From Neoscytalidium dimidiatum (taxonomy: Eukaryota > Ascomycota > Dothideomycetes > Botryosphaeriales > Botryosphaeriaceae), in contig CM074699.1 in assembly GCA_037367355.1 (NCBI GenBank), forward strand, positions 1,240,001-1,304,000: 64,000 nucleotides of DNA, given 5' to 3'. The notes under the pieces are model-generated. The model made no database searches. It saw nothing but the letters and a program-made list of their open reading frames with translations, and was not told where the DNA came from. Both the position numbers and the translations under genes were made by a program. Below, in pieces: positions 22,282-33,693 of the stretch (position 1 is its first letter; every line of letters starts with the position of its first letter).

Positions 22282-23995
22282 ATGGAGGTAAAAAGTTGGT
22301 TTTCAAGCGCTCAAAGGTACTTCAATTCTTTTTCCATCTTGTTTTCCCAAAAATTTGATTCAAGAAAGGCTGAGGTAGGACACGCGCAGCGCCAAGCTTC
22401 TGGATCGTGCTCGAAGTCTTCTGCGAGATCGCGATCGGTGGGCCAATGACCTTAGAGAAAAGGACGACACCAGTCTCGATTCGCTTCTAAATGATGCTAC
22501 AAACTATGAAGCCAGCAAGGAAAGCCTACAAAGGGAAATTCGGACCCTGGAGGAAGAAGCACATGCGCTTATCCAAACTACCAGTGCTAAACGCGAGGCC
22601 CTAAATGAAAAGAGGGGTCATGGAGCGGGGAAGGCTGCATCTCGGATGCAACGATTCCTCACTGGCTTCTCTGACTTCCTGTCTAGTTACTCTGGAATTG
22701 TCGACTGCGTCTCCGCAGCAGATAATCATTTCGGCGGCTTGGCGTGGAGTACGCTGTCAATCTTTCTCAAGGTTGCGACCAACAAGCGGGATCGGGAAGA
22801 CCTCCTTGAAGACGAAATCAGAGAAATCACACGCTATTTCCCACGCCTCACTACATGGCATGATGTCTATCCGAACCACGAGTTTGACACTGAGAGCCGT
22901 ATTGCGGAGGCTTACGTGGAAATCATTCTCTTCGCTCGGGATGCCACGAAGTATTATTGCTATTCCTCGTGGCGAAGAGTAGCAAGCGCTTCAAAGCCCA
23001 AAGCTGCGATCGAGAGCAGGATCGAGAAAATCAGGAAAGATTTAACGGACATTAAATCTGACTGTGAGGCGATGATGCACAGCCGTATTCAGCAACTGTC
23101 CCACGATGTCAAGCGCCTGAAGCTCATGCTCGAGGAGAAGAATGATGAAGAGGACACTAGGAATCTCACCAGGCTCCACCATTCCCTTCACCTGCCAAAA
23201 GTTCGTGCCAACAAGCAGGAGGAGTTGCGGTATTACAATAACCTTCTGCATTCAGCCTTCCTGCTTCAGGATACTCTCAACGTGGCAGATCCACCTTCCA
23301 TGACCTGGGATATCCTAATAAAAAATGAGGAATTCCTTCAGTGGTACGAAGGCATGGATGCCGGCTTGCTTCTCCTCTCTGGATACAGCTGGGAAGGCTT
23401 TAGCCACACCACACTTAGCTGGCTGTCGCGAGCAGCTACGCTTCTCACTGAACAATTGAAAAACGATCAGAAAATTGTAGCCTCGGTCTTCTGCCAGCAG
23501 TCGTCGATGATGCTGGATAATTGCAGGATCTCTACAATGCACATGCTTGGGGAACTGATGTATCAGCTGGCTACCACACGTCCGCGGTTTCTTCGTGGGG
23601 AAGGGGTAGCATTGAACTCTTTGGTTACATGTGATGAATGGAATTCCGAGGATGAGGGTACCGCGCTGGAGGCTGCAATGAGCGCGATCGTCAAGTTGTT
23701 GTCCGCGTTCGACCCAGAAGATACTGTCTACTTTGTGCTGGACCGCATCGACCAATGCCATCATGGGGAAAACAAAAAGCCATCGGGAGTCTCTGAAGTA
23801 CTTCTTGGTCTTTTGAGGGTAGTAAGAACGGCCACGTGTAAGGTCAAGGTCTTGGTTGTCACAGGGCCGGCCAAGTCATCCATCCACTCTGTTGCGAATC
23901 GGGCCAGCAGACGAGAATGGAAAGATCTCAGGCAAGCTTGCTTAGAAAAGGTTGATTGGCACCAGGGTTCTGCCTCTCTAGATTCTTTGATCTAA
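22282..23995 (+). pseudogene. DUF7708 / NACHT-like protein with frameshifted 5' end and lysine-less P-loop
   Basis: The upstream reading begins at ATG 22282 (MEVKSWFSSAQRYFNSF, then KFDSRKAE). It leaves frame at GTAGGACAC (about 22374-22382). The family sequence resumes one base later (DTRSAKLLDRARSLLRDRD) and stays open to 23995. A standalone start at ATG 22646 would still give 449 aa, beginning right at the DUF7708 domain (about 3-130: FSDFLSSYSGIVD, GGLAWSTLSIFLKVA, ITRYFPRL). A coiled coil (about 120-175) and an NTPase-like region follow. Where Walker A is expected the sequence is SGYSWEGFSHTT (245-256), without the P-loop Lys. A Walker B-like VYFVLDRID is present. Family members are fungal NLR-like proteins. 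Either the first 120 residues were lost and the rest still works from 22646, or this is a pseudogene. Confidence 0.7.
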
Positions 23996-24368
23996 GCAAC
24001 AGCCTTCCCTTTCAAGCAAATTGTATTCAGCATCTCAGGCTGGGAACCACTTGTTCACTCTTAGTATGTCAACTTACGCTATTTCCCCCTAAAATATCAC
24101 TTATTGGTTGCATGAAATTCTCACTGTTATATGTGATGTGTTGAACTGTAGAGAAGTAGGAGATCTGCAGCTGACATGAATTGTGACTGATCGTAGTACA
24201 GAAATAACAATTCAGGAGCTCACGTCACTCGGATTCCGTGGCATACCAACAAAGAGCAAACAATCGGCCACACTTGCTACTTAAACAACCAAAGCTCACC
24301 ATCTCTGGCATTTATGTGCTTCCAGAATACCTGTAGCTTGGAGTAAAATTGTGATCAAAGTCATCGAC
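23996..24368. other. 3' flank of the DUF7708 gene
   Basis: AT-rich, no coding feature recognised. Confidence 0.4.
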
Positions 24369-24650
24369 ATGCCTAACCAACACTACTCCCATCGTCAATC
24401 CCGAGCCTCTCGTGACCCAACTCTGGGTCCTTGGGACTCTGCTACATACCAGCCTAGGCAGAAGACTTGGGGTGACTGGCAAGGATGCTGCAGAGAAGCT
24501 AAGGATTGGATCAAAGGTGTCCGTCGGGGTCCGGATGAAATGACTGAGCCACCTTCGCCAAGACGAGATCGGCGTGGTCCCCCCTCAAATACGTCTAGAG
24601 GTCTCCAGACACGCATTAATGACTGGCCATGGAGCTTTACTCAAGGATGA
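24369..24650 (+). CDS. Small Arg/Pro-rich hypothetical ORF
   Basis: An ATG at 24369 opens 93 codons with a biased, hydrophilic composition (many Arg, Pro, Trp, Ser) and no signal peptide or known motif. It stands alone in an otherwise gene-free stretch. I do not recognise it. It may be a disordered small protein or a chance ORF. Confidence 0.22.
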   Translation: MPNQHYSHRQSRASRDPTLGPWDSATYQPRQKTWGDWQGCCREAKDWIKGVRRGPDEMTEPPSPRRDRRGPPSNTSRGLQTRINDWPWSFTQG

Positions 24651-25576
24651 GTGTTGATTTGCGGGAATAACGTGTACAGTATCCATTCATGCCAGTAATT
24701 TGGGATAACTGTACTGCTCAAAATTGTTCCTCGGTTGCAATCACATAAACCCATACCATATTCTGAAAGAATATAGACATGTTTATGAACTATTATGAAC
24801 CATGAAGACAAGTCATTCTAAGGAGATTGAATGCCCCTGAAGCTCAGCACTCTGTAGTTCGTGGGCACCAAGAGATCTTTTCACGTCAGATTCTACGGAA
24901 GAACATTCTTTTCTCTTTGTTTGATGAGAGAATGTGACAGCGCGAGACTCAACCGCACCAAATGCTTATCGTTTCGTTACTTATTTTCTTTTTTGGATGC
25001 TGCGGATGTGGAAATTTTGGGGTAGTACGTAGGAGGTTCTATAAGTTAGTGCAAGCATCCGCTTTTTTGACATGACCCCTGTTGGACACTTTGGCTGAGC
25101 GTGATAAGGCACGACTGAGAGTGGATCCAAGTGTATGTGAGCACGGCTTGTAATAAGCGAAGAGACTGAAATTTCTAATGAACTTGGACAATGGAAATCG
25201 TGGCCTTGCTTGTCTTGTGTAGATATTCAAATGAGGTTCTTTTGAGGTCCTCAAATGCGGACGAGAACCCGCTTCGAGGATGGCGCCAGTGGTGTAAAGG
25301 AAGAAGATAAGGAATTACTGATGTTGTGCATATACCTGACTGCGAAAAGGATGTGTTTGGACGAAATGGTGACCAGTATGGTGATCCAACAACAGAATCC
25401 TGCGGATAGACAGTACGGACTCCACAGAGCCGCACATGTGATCATGCAGCACCCCTTCCTGCCTCCATCTCAATAATGATCCCCATTGTTACTTCTCGTG
25501 TTTACCTACCCTCTTCCGTCGCCGTCCCCCTTTTGGGCTTTACCGATTCCTAAGACGACTACGAGACGAGCGCAGA
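24651..25576. other. Gene-free stretch
   Basis: Short overlapping ORFs at 25039-25476 on both strands look like chance. Nothing else is visible. Confidence 0.4.
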
Positions 25577-26401
25577 CTAGTTGCTGGCACGGTCCTGCAC
25601 CCCTGGTCCCCATTCGGTACTCAAATCCAGTAATTCGCTAAGTGCGGGTCGCATATTCTTGGACAGGTTTTGAAGATTTCTGATATACTCAAGGCGCTTG
25701 AAACAGTCCCGCATCATCTGTTTTCCTTTTTCGCTCTTACCCATGGTAGGTCTGAAGATTGGGAGAAGCACGACAAGGCCAAGCACAGCCGAATCTTCAG
25801 GCAAGCCCTCAAACTCTAACAGTGTACTAACACAAGAGTACAGCACTCGGATGGGAAGTATGCCAGTTTTGTACAACTCCGCAAAGAACGGCAGAACACC
25901 TGGCTTCCGTTCACGGGAAATCTCGAATTCCGCTTGGCACTGGTTCAATAAGTACTTTTTGAACAGGTCGCCACCAGTAATCGGGTTACCGGCCCCGTCC
26001 GCAATGTTTTTATCTTTGAAATTCGGCGAGACGATTTCGAAAATATGCTTGCAGAGATGAGCGGAGGTGGAGCAGAAGGCCGGGTCATGACACGCTTGTT
26101 CGACAATCTTCTTAGTGGCCATGCGGAGTGTGCGGCCGTCGATTTCAAGCTCGGATTGTGCCGTGAGCGAGACAATGTCGTCGGCGACGCTCTTCACTTG
26201 TTCATCCACGGAATTCGGAGAGAGTGTGCCCGGGGCGGTGTCGACGTTGTCCAGTATCCCATCAATGGGCGTTGACTCATCGTTGGGAGGGCGAGACAAA
26301 ACAGCCTGATGAGCGTGCTGAACCAACAGCTGGTGAAAAGCGGCACTATCTATGCGGAAGCTTGTCTGATGTGTTCCGGTAGGAACGTGTCGATGGTCCA
26401 T
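25577..26401 (-). CDS. MIF4G-domain-only protein (eIF4G-like middle domain)
   Basis: Single exon, 274 aa. After an about 65-residue polar leader the rest resembles the first HEAT repeats of the eIF4G middle domain. Visible features are KKIVEQACHDPAFCSTSAHLC, which corresponds to the eIF4G helix ending in KLC, then HIFEIVSPNFKDKNI, and GGDLFKKYLLNQCQAEFE, very close to the canonical FRKYLLNRCQEEFE segment. A further pair of helices follows (LPFFAELYKTGILP, then CVSTLLEFEGLPEDSAVLGL). Full fungal eIF4G is over 1000 aa and also carries eIF4E- and PABP-binding parts, all absent here. By analogy with PAIP1- and CTIF-like MIF4G proteins it may bind eIF4A or mRNP factors and modulate translation; this is inference. 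No intron or break is visible, and the gene stands alone between large spacers. Confidence 0.75.
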   Translation of the reverse strand: MDHRHVPTGTHQTSFRIDSAAFHQLLVQHAHQAVLSRPPNDESTPIDGILDNVDTAPGTLSPNSVDEQVKSVADDIVSLTAQSELEIDGRTLRMATKKIVEQACHDPAFCSTSAHLCKHIFEIVSPNFKDKNIADGAGNPITGGDLFKKYLLNQCQAEFEISRERKPGVLPFFAELYKTGILPIRVLYSCVSTLLEFEGLPEDSAVLGLVVLLPIFRPTMGKSEKGKQMMRDCFKRLEYIRNLQNLSKNMRPALSELLDLSTEWGPGVQDRASN

Positions 26402-27141
26402 GGTTTATTGTGAGACTCTGATGGTGTATCTATACGAGCTGGCCTGGTGATGCGAAGTGGAGCACGAGCTTGCACTCTGCTGGATGCCTGCAAGATGTGA
26501 CTGGGAAGTCGCTAGCTACAATGTATGGGTGCTGGCTGCTCATAAAAAGTAAATTTGGTGCGACAATAGATGACGGCTGGCTTTTGGGGTAGGTGATGGT
26601 TACGCAATGCTAGGATAGTGGGATCACGGGCTGGCGTGTTCAAATTGCTCGCGTGGCCTCAAAATGGATCTAACTAATGTAAGGTGCGAAGGATTCAGCG
26701 AAAATCGTGACAGCCGGCGCCTTCCCCACTACCTGCCTGATGGTTGACTGGCATAACGGTTTCGTCAATTGACGTTGATATTGAATCACGATCATTCCGT
26801 CTAACCATTCCGCACTAAGATGGAGACATGAACTTACGTCGGGGCTTAAGCCGGATCCAATTCACCTCCCATGAGAAATCCAGATAGCCATCAAACCGAA
26901 CCTGAGTAGCGCACCTGACCTTTTCGCGTCTGAAAGCCGGACCAGGGTGTGACACGAAGAAGTAGTGCACATGAGCGTCCGCAAAGTCCTTATACCATAC
27001 TGCAGTTCCAAGGTGCTATACGTGCGTCACTCAGGGGAAGAGGTGCTCATGAGCAAGCCGCGGCAACAACAGTTGCGTATGAACACCTTAGCTGAGCGTC
27101 CTCTAAATCCGACATCACCAATTCCAGCAGTTTCTAACACC
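26402..27141. other. Intergenic spacer
   Basis: Upstream region of the MIF4G gene and 3' flank of the SDR gene. No coding or RNA feature recognised. Confidence 0.45.
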
Positions 27142-28228
27142 TTAGAGTTTACTCCCCAAGCCTCCACCCCAAATCTTCTCATCTGCCAACCACCCCCAAA
27201 TTGCCTCCGCACCCTTTCCACCATTGCTAGTCCGCAACCCCTTCTTCGGGTCCGCATCAGGGCCCGGGTCGTTATACAGCTCCACGACTCGCGTGTTCCC
27301 CTTGCCCACTTCCAGCACCGTCCCGCCCACGTATTCCTTCTCCTCCACGCACCTCAACATCGCCTCCGCCACCTCATCGGCCGTCGCCCACACATCTTTC
27401 TCCTCATCCACATACACCAGCTTTTCCGGATGCTCCGTCCACAACGGCGTCCGAATAACCCCCGGCGCGACCGCATTGACGCGGACCCCCGTCGTGGGCT
27501 CCAGCTCGGCAAGACAGCGCACGAACCCGGTGATGGCGAACTTACTCGCGCCGTACAGCGGCGCGTTGAAGTTCGGCGCCTGGCCCGCGACGGAGCTGAT
27601 ATGCACCACGCGCTTCGGGTTCAGCGGGCTCGCCTTCGGCGGCGCGGGCCTGCCGCCGGGCAGCGGCCCGGGGTGCAGCCACAGCGACAGGGCGAGCTGC
27701 GTCGCGCGGACGGGGTGCGTGACGTTGATGTCGAGCAGCTTGTAGCGGCCGCCGTCCGGGTCGTCGCGGGCCTCGGGCGACGAGCCGGGCGGGTGCCAGA
27801 AGTTGGACCAGTGCGGCTCGTACACGCCCGCGCCCGGGCACAGCACGTCGAAGTCGCCGAACGCCGCGAGCGTGGCCGCGAACATGCGGCGCAGCGCCGG
27901 CCACGACGTCACGTCTGTCTCGACGAAGAGCGCGCGCGGCGTCCGGGCCGGGTCATTGTGCGCGGCGATCAGGTCGCGGGCTTCGGGCCGCAGCGAGATG
28001 TCGGCGAAGACGACGTTGCAGTTGCGGGCGAGGAGGAGCCGAGCGAAGGAGAGATTGATGCCTGTGTTTGTGTGGAGCGCTGGTCAGCTTTGAGGCGTCT
28101 TGTGGTGTTGCTGTCTGGGACGACGGTCGGGGATGAGAGGGTTACGGACCAGAACCGGCGCCGGTGACGATTGCGGTCTTGCCAGAGGCTGAAAAAGGGA
28201 TGGAAACGGATGATGGAGGGGCTGTCAT
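27142..28228 (-). CDS. Short-chain dehydrogenase/reductase (15-PGDH-like)
   Basis: Two exons, 28228-28150 and 28061-27142, joined through an 88-nt intron (donor GTCCGT, acceptor ACACAG, phase 1), give 332 aa. The splice restores the Rossmann glycine motif TGAGSGIN at residues 22-29, which is what decides the model and the start. An acidic residue (ADI) after beta-2 suggests NAD(H) preference. The NNAG element is modified to PGAG, NVTHP follows, and the catalytic Ser (about 183) and YGASK (Tyr about 196, Lys about 200) are all present. Residues after PGVIRTPLW form the substrate loop. It probably oxidises or reduces a small alcohol or ketone in the cytosol, substrate unknown. The centre of the gene (27450-28020) is extremely GC-rich, while both ends are balanced. 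The large open frame on the opposite strand is a by-product of that composition. Confidence 0.88.
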
Positions 28229-29232
28229 TTTAGTCAGTCTATCGGCGTTCAACCGGTGAGGTTGGCAACGAAGGAACGAAGGAACTGACGTTGGGATAGT
28301 AAATTGGCAAACGGAAGGCAACAGTGAAGGCCTTTTATGAGCGGGAAAACATGAAGGATCCGGTTACGGAGAGGTGCACGACGTCGCTGACGAAGCTGGG
28401 TGCAGCAGGTGGGGAGTGGGGTACATGGCTTGCGGGGAGAAAAGATCCAGCAGAGCTCCTGCGAGCTAACTGGAATTCGGCAAACCTTCTCGTCCAAATT
28501 GGGCAAATCCGAGCGCCGTGACCTCAAACGTGAATGCCATCGGGAAAGCTTCCATTGACTCGGGGAAATATTGACCGCCACGATACTGGAGACCAGCATC
28601 TAGACCCTTTCACATCGTGAACTTTGCCGAGCCTAGCCAGCACATAAAATGGATTGCACAGAGATCACTTCTATTGCCCTGATCAGAGTTCTACCTGCAA
28701 GGCTAAGTTGATGCTACCTAAAAGATGCTCCGTTCTGATGCTGCACAGAATCCGCCAGTTCATTATACGGATTAATATCCCTTCTCTCTCCTGCCACACC
28801 AACGTTTTGCGCTGTTGCGCTTGTGTCCACCACTATTCCCAAGAGTGCTAGGTTTGCGAATGGATGCCAAACGCCTTGCCATGCAAAATGGGTATCTCTG
28901 CAATTACGCCAGTCGATGCCTGGTCACTTCAATATTCGTAATGAGCATTGCGCTCGCCCATGCTTTTACTTTTGTCCTCGTTTCTTTTTGGGTTTTTTCT
29001 TCTTCTTTTTTTTTTCTTTTCGAGGAGAATCGTTGAGAATGATGATCGGGGGAAGGGAGCAAAGGAATATAGCTGGACTGGACTTAGGGAAGGGTGGAAG
29101 AAACCCGAGCTTGAGAACATCACAGCAGATCTGGATATCGATATCTCGGAATATGCAAACCAGCTCTGGCAGTCAGATGCCCAAGCCAGCGGCTGCATGA
29201 CTTGGGCACTCCTACATCCAGAAGTTCGTTGC
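28229..29232. other. Intergenic spacer with pyrimidine runs
   Basis: Lies between the SDR start and the RED1 3' end. It contains a TTC/T-rich tract at about 28978-29022. No credible gene. Confidence 0.45.
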
Positions 29233-32200
29233 TCAGACGTTGAGCACTTTACTGGGGTCCTGAAGGAACTCGCGGCGGTAGTTGGTGATCGCTGCAGCCA
29301 CCGATTCGGCGTCTTTGACGTTGCGTTCACGCAGGTCCTTCAGCACTTGCTTCAGGCCCGTCCTCCATCTCTCTTGTTCTTCGGGAGTGCGTCCAGGATT
29401 CGCAATGCCCAACTGGACGAGAATCTTATCCTCTGCCAAGTCCGTGTTCCTGTGTCAGCTTGGGGGCTCGCGACGCTTCGTTGGACGTAAGAAGGGAATG
29501 GGGTGTCGATTGGCCTTGTAACGCACCACTGATGCCCATGGCGCGGAAGTGTTGCCCTTCACATGCATTGTCATTGCATATGCCCCCAGCTGTCTCGAAT
29601 GGACACACCGGCTTCATAGGGTCGATTTCGTGACTGAATGTTAGTGACCTGTATCCACCTGAGACGCTCTGTGAGTATTGCGGATGGTAACGATATGCCT
29701 TGAACTTTCTAAGGGGGCTTTCGTAAGGCGAGTAGAAAGAACGGGGTTTCAGGTCACTTGTGTCCAGGACCTGGATACGTATCAGCTGCCGAACTCGTTA
29801 GGTAGGTAGACATACATTTTGATCACTCCTGGACCCCTCCAAGCTGCGCCCTTGTAGCTCAGACACCACGTGGTCAGATATGATGGCAACCTGAGGGGTG
29901 TGAGATGGCGTTTCAGACCTTGACTTCATAGATTCTGAAGCCCCGTCTGCCGAAGCTTGACTTGCTTCAATGGACTGAGGCGCGCTCAGACCTGTGATGT
30001 TCTCGGTGGATGTTGTCTGAGGCGTCGGATGTTCACTTGCAGAGGTTGATCTAGACTGCTCAGGCAGCATCTGCGAAGGGTCATAGTCATCATCGCCTTC
30101 ATCCGTTGCCTCGGATGATGCATCGTTGGCCTGCTGATCATTGGTGATCTCCTGTTCCGCAGGGTCTGGCCGAGGCGGCTCGATGGATCGCTCAGTTACG
30201 TCTTCAGGAGTATGGCCTGCACTAGTCGATCCTGCACGAGATTCCAGCATATCCGACTCGTCGCCAAGCCCCTCAAGCTCAGATTGGACTGCTATGGGAT
30301 GGGCATTCTCCGAGGTAGAAGACTGCTGTTCAAGGAGTTCGGGCGGAGTATAATCGTTCTCCTCTTCCTCAGCACTACCTTGCGCATTGACCTCAGAACC
30401 TTGTGGAGCACTCTTCGCAACGGCCTCTGGATCTTTTGAAACCTCGGTCTGTGGATCGGGCGAGTAAAAATCTTCTGTATCCTCCTGCTCAGATGTGTCC
30501 ACGGCATGTGTCTGTTTCGACGGAGACTCCTCATGCAGTATTTCTTGTGGCTGTTCCGCAGGCAGTGGAGCTGTGCTCGTGTCCACAGTATTCCCCGCAG
30601 TCTGGATGTGGGCCGGCTCGTCCTTCTCAGCATCGCTCTCGGACATGTCCATTTCAGCTTCTGTGGTATCTGACTCATCCCCAGATTCGTCATCAGACAT
30701 GGACATTTGGTCGCCGGAACTTTCAGAAGGTGCCTTGCACTCCAAAGGTGCCTCGTCTTGGTTTTGCTCCTCTGAAGTCGTTTTAGGGTTCGATGTCGGC
30801 TCGTCCAGAGGAGCGGAATCAGCCGCATTCATGGACGCTGCAAACTTAATCAGGATAGTCAAAGCAGATGATCAATAGCGGACCCTTACCTTCAAGTTCA
30901 GCGGCAGCTGCAGCTTCTTGTTGTTGCATGATTTCCTCCTTCTTCGCCTGAAGCTCCTCATGCGGCATACCTTCCGTGTCAATGCCGAGATTCTCGAGCT
31001 CATTGATAAGCGTTTCTTTTTCTTGTTGTCGGCGCTGATTCTCTGCTTCGATTTGCTCCATTTCTCTCCGCAGTTGTTCCAGTCTACTCATATTGCTGTT
31101 CAAATCAGCGTCGAAAGCAGAGATACCGGACTGAATTTCGGCCCTTCTGCGACGCTTCCACTCCGGCTCTGCTGGAGAGTGAGGCGAACTTGTTAAGGTA
31201 GCAGAACTGGATACCCCTGTACGGATTGCTGGCGTCGGTTGAGTTGAAGCATTCTTGTTGATTGGCACGGTCGATGAAGGGCTAGCCACCTGTTGTGGAG
31301 CTAGAGAAGGTTGATTCGTGGGGGTTGCTGGCGTTTGTGCGCGGCTCGATTGAGCTCTCGCTAGACGTTGCCGTTCTTTCTCAGCTAATTTCTTTTTTAG
31401 GGCAGCAATTTCCTCCTCTTTCCGTCTCAAGTCTTCAATTTTGGCAGCTGAAATAGGAGTCGAAGCAGCTGGAGGGGTAGACTGCGCTGAACCCTGCCTG
31501 CTGAAGTTTGGTCGCGGAGGGAAGTTTGTTAGGGAAGGCATATTGCGATGAGCACCTACTTTTGGTAGGGGCTGTGAAGACTGCTGAGCGGAAGGCTGCA
31601 GGTCGTCAGCTTCATCGATATCCATGACGCTGCCCACTGTCTCATCGTCACTAACTTCGATGATCATCTGCTCGTGATCATTTTGGCTCTGACCGAAAGG
31701 ACGCTTAAATGCGGACGGCGTGCGGGATTGTTGCAGATCGTCAAAGTCTGCAGCTACAGGTCTTTTTCGGCCCTTGTTTCCAGACAAAGGTGGTGATTGT
31801 TGCGCAGACTGAGGAACACGCGGGGCTGTGGGAGCGGTCATGAATAAACCAGGAATTCCTCCAGGAGACTGCAAAGGCACTGATGGGTGTGGAGCGTCTT
31901 TTGAAGGTGCTGCAGCTGCAACAGCAGTTGGCAGTTGAGCAGGTCTAACTGGGATTTCGGACTTCGTAGGAGTTGCAGTACCTGCACTTGAGGTGGATGG
32001 CGTCCTGTTGGCACTCAAAGATGCTGCAACGGCCTGGGCTTTGGCTCGCGCTTCCTCTTCAGCTTTCTTCTTCGGAATTTTGAGCGCCTCAATCTTCTTC
32101 CTCAATAGTTCATTTTGCGCCTCCTTCTTCTGAGCGGCTAATACTGCGGGATCTGTCACAGGCGGATCTCCCTGCTTCAGCACATCTGCATCTGCTGATG

Positions 32201-33693
32201 AGTTCCGTTCTGCTTGAGGAGGCGCTGGCGCTACAGCAGTGGAAGCAGGTGCTGGGGATGGAGTCGCCGGGCTGGTGGCGGTTGTCTTAGTCGCAGCTTT
32301 GCTGTTCTTAGCAGCCATCAGGCGAGCAATGTACGCAGCCCGGTCAGTCGGCGATACTGTAGCAGCGCCACCATTTGTCTTGTTAGTCGCTGCGGTACCT
32401 GCGGGAGGCTGGGGTTTTGGTGGCAGCTGAGCGGATGCAGTGGTTGCGGCTGGTGGCGCTACCGATAGGGTTGTTGGCAAGTTGTTCGGGGGCGACGGGT
32501 CTGGTGGGACGACCTTCGACTCCGCAGTTGGAGGGCGCGTGGCATTGCCAAGTGGTTTTGGATCAATGGGAAATCCAAGAGAAGTCCAAATCTCTTTGAC
32601 AAGCTTAGGATCCAAACCGGATTTTTGGAGATCCACATATCCATATCCACAGCTATGCAAGACTGTTAGAAACGTCTCTGCTTGACGTCTCCGTTCCTCA
32701 AATCCAGCCAAATCAAGTGTAGGATGCTTGGCAGCGGGGTTGGTGGAGCGAGACCAAGCTAAATCTTTTGAGTCAGAGCTCATCTGGCCTGCAGAGGATT
32801 GTAACGTGTCCGTCCTGTCGTCGGGAAGCATACGTTCCTGGGGCAAATGAATAGATGAGGGTTTGGCTCGCTGGTCTTGCCACTGCGGCGAGTTAGGTTT
32901 TGTGCCATTTGAGGGTATGCAGTAGCCGTATCTTTCGTTCCCTAGGATCAATTAAAGTCAGTGCGGCTGAGCTCATTTGCCGGTCGCTGTTTCCATGGCG
33001 CCAGTTTAGGTCGCCGGACACAGCTGCGGACATATTAGGGTAGTTGCAGTCACCTCTTCCACTGCGGTGGTTGTCACCACGCGACCGCGAGCGTTCTGGC
33101 TCATCTTGAGATCCTGGCTCATCGCTCAATTCGCCCTCCTCCTTGTCTCCGTTGATAATTTCCATCACTCGATTATTCGGAGCAATAAGGCTAGCTGCAG
33201 GTCCCGGAGGCTGTAGCATTGCAGTGAATCCAGGCAAAGCCTGTGGAGGTGGAACAGGAAAGGTTGGCGTCGCGGGAGGTTGGAAACCCGTTGGGAAGGG
33301 AATCGGCGGAGGTGGAGGAGGAGCAAAGCCTGATTGCGAGGTGAATAGAGGCGGGAATGGTAGAGGCGGCGGGACTGCGCCGTTCTGTACCTGCTGCCAA
33401 AGCGCTGCAAGTTGACCCGGATTCAGGCCGAGGGCCTGGAAATCCACCTGGGGCACCTGAGGTACCTGAGGAAGGGACGTATTGTGTCCAAACCCTGAAG
33501 CATTGTGCGCCTGCGCTTGTTGGGAAGGATGTTGCTGCTGCTGCTGTTGAGACGGAGGCGGCGGTGGTGGCAGCGGCGGAACATTTTGATAACCGGATCC
33601 TCCAGCTGGAGGTGGCGGAGCGCTCTGAGGCGGGAAAGCTGGAGGATACGGCGGCATGCCAAAGAAAGGCGCTGATGGCGGATAATTCGCCAT
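29233..33693 (-). CDS. Red1/ZFC3H1-type zinc-finger protein (nuclear RNA exosome adaptor)
   Basis: Five exons were worked out by phase: 33693-33054, 32941-30890, 30837-29816, 29770-29527 and 29432-29233 (1385 aa). Introns are 112, 52, 45 and 94 nt. The N-terminus is Pro-rich (PPPPPP/QQQ). A long Ala/Pro/Ser-rich part follows, with a KEIWTSLGF element, KKKLAEKERQR-type coiled coils and acidic low-complexity sequence. The C-terminus is diagnostic: YESPLRKFKAYRYHPQYSQ, GGYRSLTFSHEIDP, then the zf-C3H1 finger CPFETAGGICNDNACEGQHF (C-x8-C-x5-C-x3-H), and a helical tail starting EDKILVQLG and ending FLQDPSKVLNV. Fission yeast Red1 and human ZFC3H1 scaffold the Mtl1/MTR4 RNA helicase complex, which delivers meiotic, cryptic and polyadenylated nuclear RNAs to the exosome. 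The gene is nuclear by inference. It is intact and divergent from the myosin II gene across about 0.77 kb. Confidence 0.88.

Noticed and set aside
21845..22291. 148-codon plus-strand ORF upstream of the DUF7708 gene
   Set aside because: No motif, odd composition, and it overlaps the real upstream start at 22282 in another frame.
25039..25476. Overlapping short ORFs on both strands
   Set aside because: Overlap one another, lack motifs and conserved composition.
26965..28167. 400-codon plus-strand frame opposite the SDR gene
   Set aside because: Arg-rich antisense shadow. The SDR on the minus strand has all catalytic motifs and a matching intron.
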